Assembly (NCBI RefSeq): GCF_963678635.1
Contig: NC_087065.1
Span: 36,855,888-36,919,887 of the forward strand
DNA length: 64,000 nt
Reading direction: 5' to 3'
DNA from: Symsagittifera roscoffensis
Taxonomy: Eukaryota > Xenacoelomorpha > Acoela > Convolutidae
Position numbers and translations under genes: made by a program. Of this stretch, positions 1 to 12,469 are shown piece by piece (positions within the stretch are counted from its first letter, which is position 1; the number at the start of each line of letters is the position of its first letter). The notes beneath the pieces were generated by a model that saw only the letters and a list, made by a program, of their open reading frames with translations, did no database searches and was not told where the DNA came from.

Positions 1-132
1 GATGACGCAGAGCGCACCTTCTTCCTACACACTCTGGTGGAGAAGTTCGAACTGCACCAGGCCACAAAGGGCAAGGAGGGGCTGGACTTCGAGACCACAG
101 TCGCACAGGTATGTCAATTTGTATGTGTGTGT

Positions 133-182
<50 letters not shown>

Positions 183-784
183 CAGAAGAAGACGAAGAAG
201 AAGAAGAAGAAGAAAAAGAAGAAGAAGAAGAAGAAGAAGAAGAAGAAGAAGAAAAAGAAGACTAAGAAGAAAAACAACAACAGCAACAAGAAGCGGGAGT
301 ATATGGAAGAAGCGAGTAAAATGTCCGGATAAAACGGTTGTCTCAAGTATTCAAAGTGTTGACGAAACTTTTTTTTTTGCTTTTCAAATGGGTTGAAAAA
401 GCAATTTAAAGGTAACTTTTTAACATTATCTTCTAAGTACATTGTGCATTTTCGGGCTAATCTTATTATAAAATGAGAAATTTTGATTTGATTATACATG
501 CATCCGACAAGATTTATGATACTTTTTGGAGGCCTTCAAATGTTTCCAATTTATTGCAAATATTTCCAATTTATAAGCTATAAAATGGCTTATTTTGTCT
601 GCCTAGGCACTCATCTTCCTGCTGGCGGGATTTGACACCACTGCCAATCTGTTGATGTGGGTCAGTTACTACCTTGCTCTGTATCCAGAATTACAAGAAG
701 AAGTGTACACTGAGATTTGTTCCCTAGCTGGACCAGACGCAGAGGACGCCACTTACGAAAACGTTAACAAGATGCAATTATTAG
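1..784 (+). CDS. Cytochrome P450, two internal exons (partial gene)
   Basis: P450 monooxygenase fragment; these are membrane-bound haem enzymes that oxidise lipids and foreign compounds. Exon 1 (1-108, open at the window edge) ends in CAG before a GTATGT donor; exon 2 (607-784) follows a CTAG acceptor and ends before a GTTCGA donor. The 1/2 junction is phase 0. Exon 2 opens with the I-helix motif AGFDTT (oxygen activation), followed by the typical YYLALYPELQEEVYTEI stretch. The layout before the K-helix resembles the CYP3 clan. The K-helix ExxR and haem-binding Cys exons are not found downstream in this window; repeats begin at about 830, so the gene is either broken or continues beyond a long intron. 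The family call is firm, the clan is inference. Confidence 0.85.
134..272. repeat. Compound microsatellite (GA)n then (AAG)n in the P450 intron
   Basis: About 46 bases of GA dinucleotide are followed by about 85 bases of AAG/AAAAG purine repeat, all inside the first visible P450 intron. The strand is almost pure purine. A long arginine/lysine-rich reading frame across it is an artefact of the repeat. Confidence 0.95.
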
Positions 785-829
785 GTTCGAACTTGATAAA
801 AATGTTCTAAAACTTCGTACCAATGAATC

Positions 830-1060
830 AACGAGTTTTAATAACAACAAGACTGCTCGTATCAGGGCGAAGCCCTGAATGTTCCGACTGCCTTTTAAGG
901 TTTATGGAGCAGCAGTAAAAGCATAAAAAAATTAAATGAATTGAAATAAAATGAAAATTTTTTCTAAAATTTGAATTTTTTTGTGAAAATCATCCCCCCA
1001 CACGCCATATAAAGTACAAAAAGAGAGATTTCGTTCCTTGTATTAAATCAATTATGGCAA
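830..1060 (+). repeat. Dispersed repeat family, end module
   Basis: The module at about 838-935 (AAGACTGCTCGTATCAGGGC, later CCGACTGCC and GGAGCAGCAGTAA) recurs inverted at 31072-31140 and, more diverged, at 57303-57375. The stretch at 965-1060 with AATCATCCCCCCACACGCC recurs inverted at about 28300-28420. It is a non-coding dispersed element of unknown class. Confidence 0.7.
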
Positions 1061-1704
1061 ATAAGCTTCGTTCAACCAATTTGGAACGATTTATAAGACG
1101 GATTAAATCTCCGCTTACGCGTTAATAGCGCGAATTATATCGCGCGTTAATTGTCCCAAATTGGTCAAAATGACCAAAATGGCAATCTTTAAACCCTCAT
1201 AACTCTACGAAAAATGATCACAGGTGAAAATTTTTTTCAAATTTAAGCTCAGGACAACAATACCTTTTGAATGATAAAAAAAATTCCGTCAAAATTGGCT
1301 AGTTAAAAGTCGAAATTTATCTGAAGAAAAAAAAAACCCACCCCGAGCACAAATATTCCGTTACTTTCGTGTCGAAAGTCGGAACAGTAAGCTTCTTTTA
1401 ACCAATTTGGAACAATTTCTAAGACGGATTAATTCTCCGCTTACGCGTTAATAGCGCGAAATATATCGCGCGTTAATTGTCCCAAACTGGCCAAAATGGC
1501 AATCTTTAAACCCCCGTAACTTTACGAAAAGTTATCACAGGTGAAATATCTGAAATAAATTTGAGCTCAGCACAACAATACCTTTCGAATGATATTAAAA
1601 AATTCCGTCAAAAATGGCTAGTTAAAAAGTCGAAATTTGTCTGAAGAAAAAAAAACCCACCCCGAGCACAAATATTCCGTTACTTTCGTATCGAAAGTCG
1701 GACC
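1061..1704 (+). repeat. Two tandem ~320-bp repeat units
   Basis: The units at 1061-1382 and 1388-1704 are near copies. Both contain AACCAATTTGGAAC, CTCCGCTTACGCGTTAATAG, the palindromic CGCGCGTTAATTG stretch, TCACAGGTGAAA and a shared end CCCACCCCGAGCACAAATAT. Related single or partial copies lie at 28213-28300 (inverted), 47020-47085 and 57030-57170 (inverted). No coding capacity was seen. Confidence 0.85.
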
Positions 1705-2589
1705 AATAATCATGATGATTTGCGTGCAAAATTAGTAATATAGAACAAGTTTATTAAAAGTGCAGCTTCCAAGCCTGATATAACGTCATTAGACTTAATG
1801 ACTCGTTTCCAAAAGTTACTGAGCTGAAGCTTTTTTCAATTTCTTCAAATTTGTAAAAATTAAAGATTTCAGGCAAAAAACGATCAACAAAAGAAAAGCA
1901 GACGATAAATATTGCTCCGCAGTTAAATTTTCCGTAGCTTTTGGCTAGCTTAATTGAATATGAGATTCGCCATGTCATCACTTCTCCTTACAAAATTATC
2001 CAAAAACTGTGGTTGGTTTCGAGATTTTTTGGTTAATTTTTTTGGTTGTTATATTTGGTAAGTTTTTGGTTGCTTTCAAAACCACCATGGTTTTGTATAG
2101 AGGAATTGAACAACTTTATATTTTAATTAAGGCCGTTTTTGTGTTTTTTTTTGGCACTGGATTTTAGCTGTTTGGCTGGGTGTCTTTTATTGATTATCAT
2201 TGTGGTGGTGCTATTGTCTTGTGTTAGCACAGATTTCGTATTAACGAAAAAAGTTATAGTTCCAATTGATGGCACTTGGCCAAACTATGCTCGATATTAC
2301 CATGTTTAGACGTCGTTATGATCTTATCTGAAACAGTATGTTTTAATGAATTCACGTTGATAGCACAGTTGATAGCACAGTTCGTAAGATACATTATCAC
2401 TATAGTAGTTTACGCTAACTTCATGGCACACTTCTTAGACCAGTTGACGCAAAAAGTTCCCTATGAAATTGAGCTTTCGGGACTCTCAGACGACCCAACC
2501 ACCTACGGAGTGGGACGACGGAGCAATAGTTTGAAATTGAACATATTTGCGAAGACAAGAATGACCTTGAATACATTATCAAGATGAAA
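1705..2589. other. Stretch without a recognised gene
   Basis: AT-rich sequence between the tandem repeat and the retroelement relic. Short open frames here have no recognisable motif. I see no gene, RNA or clear repeat boundary. Confidence 0.5.
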
Positions 2590-4815
2590 ACCGACAGCAT
2601 TTGTCTTACCGGCAACTCTAGTAGAGAAACTGGCCGTGGATGGTGAAATGGCAGTGAATTAAAGAGATGGTAACTTTCGAAACAAACAGCCTGGAACAAG
2701 GTGGGAAAACAAAAGTGAAGAGGCGCGAAAAAGAGGAGTATTATGTGATAACTTTCCATGGGATACGGCGAAGAGAATAGCAAAGTCAATTGTTTTTCTT
2801 TCACTTAGAAGAGTGGCAGAAAGTTACTTTGCGAGACGTTATCCGAGGGTAGATACTAACGACGGCTCCATACAATGATGACGTTTTGGCAGTATTTGGA
2901 AGTGGTTTCCAGAAAACCCCGAGAAATCGGAAGTTTGAAGGATACGTGTAGTACCAGTAAAATGTGACTGAACGCAGCTTTTCTGAATGTCACCTGAGGG
3001 GCCTGAATTAACACTACGAATTCAGGGCAGAAGAAGACGTGATATAATCGTAAAAATTCTGTTAAACTCAGAGAATTAAGGTCAACTCATAAAGGAAATT
3101 GTTACTCCTGAAAGTAAACAATGCAATTAAAGCAAACACAGAAGAACACATAGATTCCGAGATAATGGCCGATACAGTAACCCATTTAGCGGAGATCTGA
3201 ACTTCGTGCAACGAAGAAGTGGGATTCGACGAGGGAAGCCGTGCAATGCATGCGGAAACTCGTGGCCGGCGCAGCCATTTCAATTGCCCTGTCATTGGTC
3301 AAGATTGCAGGAAATGTGGCATGAAGAATCACTTTTCTATGACATGTAGGTGTAAAAGCCGACAAGGCCCATTAGTGTTAACTCGAGTGGCAGAGGAGTA
3401 CGAAGTATGTCGAGAGGTGGACGCGAAACTAGACCTCTGTTCCATGGCAAAGTTTATCATGTCGATGTTAAAGAACAAGACAATCGCCAGGGCGAGATAT
3501 TTTATGATGAAGAATCAACGAATCTTATAGGGTTGGAAAACAGTTACAACTTTACGATTCGGTGTCATCGGATGGTTGTGGTGTGAAAATAATTTATGAA
3601 GTAAGCTAAGGGTGAAAAGTAGTGGAAGAATCCAAGATCCCAAATTGGAGTAGTAGAAGAATTGAATATTCCAGTACGAAATGCCAAAAGATAGAGGCAT
3701 GCAAATCATTTTCATCAGGACACGAATACAAGTAGACAATAATGAATTTATAATTGTAGTGGGCAGTGGCAGTAATACGAGCTTGATGCCACGACATATG
3801 GCAGCAATAACCAAAAAAAACTCTTATTAGGCGTTTTGGCAAAAATCAGACAGGGTACTATGCGAATAGAACCAGCATGACAGCCAGAATCACGGCACCA
3901 TGATATGCGATACCCAAGTCAATGGATGGCTGGTGAGAGATCATTTTCTGGACAGTGGTGTATGAAAAAAGGAAAAAATATATGGTTCGTGACTTGTTCC
4001 AAGGTCGGAGCTTGAAGGTGTCCTGAAAATTACCACCCGCAGTATAGATGAGTTGACTCTGTACCAGCCTCGTTTGGACGACAAGGAGATCAAGAACCTC
4101 AGGAGTGACGTTTTGGTTGAAAACTGAAAGAAACGAACCAAGATGTTGGAAATACAGCAATTACCACAGACTACAGGCTTATCATAGTCAAATTCCTGGA
4201 GGAGAAGCTCAGACTGGGCACAGTTGAGGACAGGACTAGCCGGCCAATTGCAAACGTTGCAAAGAAAACGGGCTATAGAATTCGACTGAACACAGTGCTC
4301 GCAGAAAAGTCCGAGGAGTTGCACGAGTTTCTGAACGTTTAAGGAGTGAACAACAAGTCAATAACAAATATTAACAAGTCGGGAACAAGGACGCAGCGAT
4401 CCGAAATTCAGATTTGGCGAGGACATGACCACCAGTACTTAAAAAACCCATTGTACAGATTTGCGGCTATAATGGAAGATTCCATGGCGACTAGAAAACA
4501 GAAGATGATCATCAAGGACCGTGACGTGATAAAAAATTGAGAACAAGAGCGCAAAGCCATAATTGCCAACTAATTGTGAAGCTCAAGGGTACAATAACTA
4601 GAAATGTAGTTGGATGAAACGAGGGGACCGCTGCGGGTACAAGAGAGCAATTTGGTTACGGAAATTCATGATAATCAGCCAGAGACGGAACCAGTCCACA
4701 ATTCGATCAATTCGATAGCCCGGAAAAGGAGTTTGGAATCGAAGCGCGCCAGGACCATCGTCAAGAGTGGTACTAAATTGGCAAGATTTATCACCAACTC
4801 AGGAAGTGGCTAAGA
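2590..4815 (+). pseudogene. Decayed Ty3/Gypsy-like retrotransposon
   Basis: The best landmark is the gag zinc-knuckle region at about 3225-3345. CNACG lies in one frame and, after a frameshift, CPVIGQDCRKCGMKNHF..C in another, matching the paired knuckles of Gypsy-type Gag. Downstream at about 3740-3810 a frame reads IVVGSGSNTSLMP, similar to a retropepsin-like active site but with Gly where the catalytic Asp is expected. A basic, Ser-rich stretch at 4610-4813 resembles the C-terminal tail of Gypsy Pol. Stops and frame changes interrupt the whole region. Reverse transcriptase, RNase H and integrase are not recognisable, and no LTR pair was found. The knuckle call is good; the element's limits are inferred. 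Confidence 0.55.
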
Positions 4816-6055
4816 CTGTATCGTCGAAACTCGCATGCTTGTCGGTGCGTATCAGCAACAGAGTGAGAAAGGCAAGAGTGATTGAAGGAGAGGTCCCGTT
4901 TTGATGTATGGTCAAGAAGTTTAATCTCAATCCAACCATAATGAGAATCATGTTAAAGCTCATATCCCTCTGAAAGTTTTTTTGAGATAAAATTAAAATT
5001 TCTGGTTCGGAATGACAACCTTCATCGTAAAAAGGAATAGTCTGAGGTAATGTAAGCCATTCTGCAAACAGCATTTCGTTCGTTGACTTTTATTGACGCG
5101 GTGATATGAGTGCCGGAATCATAGGGTTGGCTTTCGCTTCAGATATACACAGTTGAAGTCAAAACAGTCCGTGCTAATTTAAGGTATAATACATGTCAGC
5201 AATTTGCCAACTTCTGGTTAATCTATTGATTGCAGCACTACTCTTTATTTCTGCTTCGTTGAATTTTGATTAAATATAACTTTCATTTCTTCGTTTTTGT
5301 GAACATGTTGATAAGAAGCCGTCCAAAATTTTGAGTTTTATTTTTTTTCCTGATGATTTTTGGCTTTTCGACATCATTTAAAATTTTTGTATCTCCTTAG
5401 TAGTATTGTAATCCGCCGTGTGTCCTTAGGGGGGGGGGGGGGGAGTTTCGACGGTAGGGGTCTTTGGGGTCCTACCAAAAGTAGGGTCCAAAAGGACCCA
5501 TCTTTTTTAAAGACCTCAAATTACCCTGCCCGAAATAAAAAGACCCCTCTCTTAGGACACCCGACAGACAAAATACTTTGGTATTTGTTTTCGCGCGGTG
5601 GTTAAACTTAATCCCTTCCAAACTTTCCCACCACTAAATAAGTATGGGTATATCCGGCTGCGGTTTTTTCGCTTATTTTTATCTAAAAGCTAATCCTTTT
5701 CGTTCATATAAATATGAGTTTACATAAAGTACCATTCATATTTCCTTTTAAAAATTTTTGGTAATTATTGTTCGTTTCTCTTTTTTATTTTATTTTCAAA
5801 CTTATTTCCAAGTCTCCCTTAATTTCAACTTGCACCATTTTGATTCTTTTAGCCTTACTATTAGCTTACTTTGGGAAACTTCGCTCTTGCTTCAATCCTT
5901 CGCTCCTGCTTCAAGGGTAAGTTGCAATTACCAGTCTCTTTTGCGCCGGTCTATTTAACTTAAAACAATGTTTGTTGAATGTTTTATATTTACAAATGTA
6001 CAGCCGTAATTCCAAGTAACAAGGCAATTTAGCCGACATTTTCAAGTGAAAAATT
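4816..6055. other. Intergenic stretch with a poly-G tract
   Basis: No gene is supported. A run of about 14 G lies near 5430-5444. The left end of the Polinton should fall near 5900-6055, but I could not identify a terminal inverted repeat there. Confidence 0.5.
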
Positions 6056-9000
6056 TTATTGATCAACTTTATCAAGTTTTCTAATTTTTTTCTGACTAGA
6101 ACGAACAGACGCTTCTGTTAGAATGAATGGATTATTGATAGGCGGAGGGTCTCTTGAACTGCTAGCTGCGCCTTCTTCTTGAAGCTCTTCCTCCGTATAG
6201 CTTTCTTGAAGAAAGCCCCAATCTGGGACCCGGAATTCCGGCGATTGCCAGCTTTCGCTGTTTTCGCTGCTATAAGTCGGGGTATTTGTCAACTGTGAGT
6301 TTGCCCACTCGCTTTCTTCCGCAATGGCCTCGAAGAACACATTTTCTTCTGTAGACCTGTGTCCAAAGGGCAATGTAGCTATCCCGTCGAATAGTAAGAA
6401 CCGCTTACTATCGAAGGGTGAAAGGGCAATTCGGTTCTGCGCTATGGTTATGTTGGTATGGGCTTTCGATTTTATTGAGTAGTTGTATATACGAAGGGTT
6501 TTTCCACTCAGTAATGTTTCCCTGAACCTCTGGTGTGTAAGTTGCTGCTGGGAGTGTTGTACTACTCCTTTTGCACTCCTTTTGCTAGTTGAATCTAAAT
6601 GAAGAACAAAGATTAGCCCATAAACATATTTTAGCTTTGTAAGCCCAGTTCTAGTATTAATAACGAAAACGGTTCCCAAATTTGAATATTTTGAAGACTC
6701 AATATCTAATAACATTCCAATTTTTTCAATTCCAAAAAGTTTAAATATCTTAATTCATTCCAAATCATAAAAATTCCAAATCGTGTCATTATCAAAAAAT
6801 CATTCCATGTCAAAATTTTAAATTTGTTCACGTCAAAAGTTACAAAAGGGCGTTTGTGGTGAGTATTTGTTTAAAACATTTTAAATGATGAATGGTTCTT
6901 CATTTTAAGTTTTTAAATGAAGAATCAGAGCCTTTCAGGGCTAGTTATGTCTAATTAAATTGACAGGGGTCAACAAAAGTTATTAATTTGGTCCCAACAA
7001 GATCCAAAACCCCAATGAAGGGAACCCTTAATGTAAAGAAATGGAGGGGGCTTGGAGAGGTGCTTTTTTTTTCAATACTAACCTGCATATTTCAACGAGT
7101 AGAGCTTTGGTTTCAACGCGATGAATTCTGCAATGATTTTTCCCGTCGCCTCGTCCTTAAATTTCAATACAACCTTCTTATTCACATTGCTGAATAAGAA
7201 GTGATCGCTTGGGTAGTTGGAAAAATCGAAACTATCGGTCAGTTTTTGCAGATCTGCGTATACGTCTTCGGTTTTCATCGCATAAATAAACGAATCTGTG
7301 TCACTGTATAGCAGTTCAAGGTTCATGCTTGCTTTCATTTGCCGATAATGAAAGTAAAACCTGAATCTTTTCGACAAATCCAAAATACTTGCACCAATTA
7401 TCATGGGTTTGTCCCACAAAATACTCGTTACAGCAAAAAACAAACAGTAGCAACTTCCTCGTCGATTATCTGGAAGCTTTTCATCGTGCTCAAAGCTGTT
7501 TTTTGAAGCAATTCTCTTTCATTTCTAATAATTTCTAGTTTTTTGCGTCCTAGTTTTAATTCCATAGTTTTACCGAATGCTGAATTTACGATGAGCTTGT
7601 AAAAGTTCTCTTCAAATTTGTTGCGCGCTGACATTCTCAATTGAGTGTTTAAATCGACAAAGGGCTCCATCCATCTACCTTGACGAAATTTTAAGTTCTT
7701 AATCAATTTGGTAACTCTTAAGCCTAGTTCTATATAGAGTTTTAAAGTAAGGTAGTGCAGAACGTAGCCTTCCTTTGGATCTAATGTTTGAACCAGTTTT
7801 GGTACCTTTGGTAGCGACGTGACCCCCATCTCCCCTAACATCTGTATTTGCTCGTTACTTAGTTTATCCGTGCCGATAACTTCACGTGAGGGGGCTAGCG
7901 GGTAGTCTGCAAAGTAATCTTGAAGTTCTTCAGGTATACTGAGATCCACTTCCAAAATGTATCCCCACTCAGATTTATCGTCGGTTTGCAAAATATATTC
8001 GAGACTTTCCTCAACTATTGAGAAATATTTGATGGGAAGCGGACAGTGTTTCATAATACCCCCGTATAAATTGTTAGCGTCTATATTCAATAGATAGCTA
8101 GAGGGCTCTTCAGGATTGTAGTCTTTGAGGTATTTGTTGTTGGCTTTAAAAAAACGGCGTGCATATATCGATGACATCCCTCCCCGTATCATTTTTTGAA
8201 CCATGTTCAAATGCTCCCTTTCAGTAAGTAACTTGAGGTCTGCATTGCAGACTTTTAAGAATGCATCGCATGAGAGGTTACTAGCCGTGAAGTAGCATGC
8301 ACAATCTAATCCGTACGTTTCGTAACAAACTTCACGAAAGGCTTCGAATACTGAAGCGATTAGTAGTACGTCCGTTGCTAGGTATACATCATGGTACTCG
8401 CCTAGTGATGCGCATTTCATTTCGGCGAAAACTTTAATGGCATGGTTGTACTGATTTTTCGAAACACTTATTTCCCCTCACTGTAAAGTGTTGCTCCACA
8501 TTTTTCTAGGTGGCAGTCGGGTTTCTCGAAACTTTTCAAAACTACTAAAGTATGAATACGGGTAGAAAACTTTTTGTTTTAGCAATGCTATCTGTTCTGA
8601 TGAGTAACCAAGTTCTTCAATATAATTTTCCAGTAGGAAAAATTTTTCTTCCGGCAAGTATTCGACAAGTTTTGAAAGGGGGGACAGCATGAATTTATAG
8701 GAGTCTATGAAACGTAGATTTTCATACACTTTTTTGAGTTTTCCGTTTTTATCGGTGTATGATTTGATATAGACCGACATAGTGAGTGATATATACTTCT
8801 CCTCAGTGGAAGGGATCACTGAGTAAGTGTTTTCGGGGTTACTGTTTGAGAGCGCTTTTATAATGAAATGCAGATCATAGTTTGACAAGTTATGCGCTAT
8901 TACGGGTATATAGTTCGCCGTTTTTCGATTGATATTGCATTCGTTATGCGCCCACCCCAAAAACTTGTTGGTATAGTGACAGTGATCAAGTACAACTTGG

Positions 9001-10817
9001 TCATTGTCAGCAAATTCTGTTTCACATATCCAACAAGTGTGCGCTTCTTCACGCGTGCAACTTGGTGTGCCAGTGAACGTGTAATATTTTCGTTTTTCGA
9101 GGTATATTTGTTTCGCCAAAGATTCGAGCGAGGCGATCAATTCCTTCATAACATTTTCTCTTCTCTTCAGTTCAAACTTTAAAACTTCACGCTTCCCAAA
9201 TTCAACAACGGCCAGAGCGTAACCGCATGGTTGATGAATCTCTAGTGTTTGGGTGCTAGATTTTTCGGGGTCGGGTTGCGGTCCGTATACGGGTAGTAGT
9301 AGCAATTCGAGGTCAAAGTAAATAACTCTCGGTACGTACCAGTAAGCAGTTAAATTTTTGAAACGATGAGTGTCCTTTCCCGGTTTTGGCATAGTGATTA
9401 CCACTCCCTCGTCTTGGTAGCACATTTCCTGGTGCCTTTGTAGTGTATCGATGGATGAACATGTATGGAAGCATTTGCGGCAAATTTGGTTTCGGTCTCG
9501 GTGTAGTTTTCCACGCACATATTCCACAACCCTCATCAAATCAGTGATCAGCACATAGTGATGAGTCTGTCCGTTGCTGAGTAGTAGTAGGTCAACACAT
9601 AGATCACTTGAGTATTTGCTGGACACTCTCAAAGGTAGCAATTCACCTTCTTTGTACCTAATGAAAACAAACAATTGAGTGCTCGGGTTTCTGGATGAAC
9701 GCAATGTGTTATACATGATTAAACAAATGTTTTGTCAAAAAAAAATCAATGCTCACCGGAATACATTGACTTGACAGTTGTTAAGTTGTTCAAATCGGTC
9801 AATATCATATAGTCCCATTGGCATCTCGTACCAGCCTTCAATTTTCACAACATGTTCTTGGGAGAGCTTGTAATTTTTCAGTTTGTTTCGATGTTGGTAG
9901 CTTTGGGCAGCAGGATAAAGAGCAGTTGTGGTCTCTGAATATCGATCATGGTACGCGGCCACAAAGCAGTATAGAAAGCACTTCTGATCGTTTCTCGTTT
10001 TAATGTTGGTGAAACTCTGTTTCACCGGTTTCAATGAATCGGGAAGGTCAATGTATGAGCCAGCACTGATAGGAGAAAATGCTGCAAAACTTACAGCCAA
10101 CTTTTCAATGCGCTCCACAATCCAACCGCTGCCGTGAGAAGCGAACGTGTTGATGGCATTGACCATATGCTCAATAATTTCCAAATATGTCTCTTTCTCG
10201 ATTCCATTGAAGAAGACATTGATCATCTTAGAATTCAGATATAACATTGTCTTCCCGTGGCGTAACTCCCCGTCACCAGTTTCGTTTGTATCGCTCGAGA
10301 ACTTTATCATACTCACGTCCACATGCAGTTGAAATTTACAGGGTCCTTCCTGCACTCTTTCGTCTATCAACGCATCAATTTCCTCTTTGTTTCGCATAAT
10401 TACATTCATCAGATCCAATTCATCCTCCTTAACGCTCAACTCGTATCGTCTTAACTTTCCCCTAAACTCAGTTTCAGTTGGAGCAGATGATGTTCCCACC
10501 TCATTTCCGGGAGTCCAAATGGGTAGTTGATGGTTTTTCGACATATGTTGCCGGAACTTCTCAACCGAGAGGAAGATTGTATGACAGTAGATACAAAGAC
10601 TATCAGTTGAGACGTTGTGAGCTAGCTCGACATGCTCCCTAGCTTCTGCCAGCGAGCTGAAGGATTCTCGACATTCGTCACATTTAGTTGGTGGCGGTGG
10701 GGCTGCGAATATCTTATGGATATTTTGTTCATGTCGTCTCAAGTTCCTTGGTGAACTAAAGACTTTCGAGCAGGTCGAACAAAGGTCTGGTGTCTGTTTT
10801 CCACTTGAGTTAGGCAT
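6056..10817 (-). pseudogene. Polinton protein-primed DNA polymerase B, three exons, damaged
   Basis: Replicative polymerase of the Polinton. Exon 1 is 10817-9757; a 99-bp intron 9756-9658 has GTGAGC donor and TTAG acceptor. Exon 2 is 9657-7083; a ~488-bp intron 7082-6595 has GTTAGT donor and ATTTAG acceptor. Exon 3 is 6594-6056. Both junctions keep frame. Exon 1 holds three C2H2-type fingers and the N-terminal domain ending NCQVNVFR. Exon 2 holds a further finger, Exo I YFDLE, the CWIC...DHCHY zinc insertion, Exo II HNLSNYDLHFI, Exo III YHDVYLATDVLL, palm motif A NIDANNLYG, motif B KLIVNSAFGKTME and motif C YSDTDSF. Exon 3 carries the conserved C-terminal signature FDSKR..LFDGIATLPFGH plus an acidic tail. 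One in-frame TGA at 8480-8478 and a frameshift in a T run near 7440 interrupt it. All catalytic motifs are present. Confidence 0.88.
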
Positions 10818-12469
10818 TGTTGGTTCAAGATTGAGTGTTCAGAAATTTTTCAAGTTTTACCAAAGCTGATTTTGACAAAGCAAAAGCGAGAAGTGAAAAG
10901 TTTTTCAAAAACAAAATTTGGATCAAGACTCTATTAATTAAACTCAATTACGTGGGTGAAGCATAAAATCAACAGTGGCTTTGAAGTAGTTGTAGTTTTG
11001 GGGCTTTATTTGGTTTTATGAAATGACTGTCAATTCGATATTGGGTAAATGACTCAACTGTATTAAACAGCATAAATACTTGTGGTTAGAGTAGCTGACA
11101 ATTCCACGAAGGATCAACCCGGGAATGTTCTTTCTTTTACCTAAAGTGTGTGAATGTTAACACCCACTGCTATTATCAACTTCCCTGTTTAGTCAACTTG
11201 ACTAAATATTGAAAATATATTTGAATTTTTTTGCCAAGTTTTTTTGTTTCAACCAAAATGGTAACCCACCAATCAAGTCAAGCAAGGAAGACCCACCAAT
11301 CAAGTCAAGTCAAATATACCTGACAAAAATGATAAAGTATAGTTGAGAATTTTGTTCATTTCTCAAATAAATTAGTATTCTATGACAAATTTCACATATA
11401 GTTCATCAAAAGATTGATGCAGGGCCGTTTGGTACAGTAGGCAATAACTACCCGGCAGTGCTATTCATTAGGAACCTCTGAAACGCTTGCCCCACTGTAA
11501 TGTTGGGTCAAAAATTTGAGATGTTTCATTTTTAGTTCATATTCTTGTAGTGAAAAAAAAAAAAACAATAATTACAAAAAAACTTTTTTGTCTCCAAATC
11601 CAATGAAACCTGGTCCAATCAATTTGTCGTGATTTATTGGACAGGGTTGTAACCCATGTTGAAAAATCGAGAAAAAAAACATTTTGAATTTTTCAACCAT
11701 TTTAACCTGAAAATGAGTATTATTAAACGTGAAATCTGTTATAGACATGTAATTTTATTATATATAATGCTTTATACTGGCTCATACACTCTCTAAAGTC
11801 TACTCCTAAGAGTCCTGGCTAACCCCACCAGGCTGTAGACATATTAGAGAGAGAGAGAGAAAAAAAAACAAAAACAGAGAGTGTAAAGAGCCAAAAGTAA
11901 CTATGGTTGATTAACCGGCAGAATTGCTGGACCCATCCATAAATAGCTTTCTTTTGAAAAAGCTATATCTCAAAAGGGATAATAATGGGGTTTATGGATC
12001 GTCAGTTCTCTCTCTCTCTCTCTCTCTCTTTATCTTTTTCTGTGTTAATATTTATATTTTGAAAACTATTATGAAAAAACATAACAAAAACATTTTTATG
12101 TTTTTTGTTTCAACATCATTAGATAAAATCTTAGGAAGAGTATTCAGTTTATTTTTTTTTAATTTTTCGAAATGAGCATTAAAAAAACTGATATAAATAA
12201 GTTGGATTTGACCAGAAATTTATCAAAATTTATACTTTTAGACTTTTATGCCGACTTTTTAAAGTTATTTTGATTTTTTTCTATTAATTTTTTCTTTTGT
12301 TTTTATTTCCTTTCTATTGATTGAAAATCACAAAGCAAACTTTAAATTAGAAAAAAATCATAAGCAAAACGTAAACAAAGATTCAGCCACAATAATAAAA
12401 CTTATCAAACTAAATAATAAACCCCCAAACTGGTGCACTCTCGGTGGAAACAAAGTTTTTTTTGAGTTT
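10818..12469. other. Non-coding interval inside the Polinton
   Basis: No gene is supported. An imperfect inverted repeat has arms near 11774-11791 (CTGGCTCATACACTCTCT) and 11877-11898, with a GA tract between. A (CT)n run sits at about 12008-12029. A 20-bp direct repeat, ACCCACCAATCAAGTCAAG with flanking base, occurs at about 11263 and 11289. Confidence 0.5.

Noticed and set aside
37-396. 119-codon plus-strand frame rich in Arg/Lys/Glu
   Set aside because: It is translation of the GA/AAG microsatellite after the P450 exon 1 donor; only the first part is coding.
3515-4324. Minus-strand frames of 78-127 codons
   Set aside because: They lie opposite the decayed Gypsy-like element and show no domain; mostly AT-rich hydrophobic translation.
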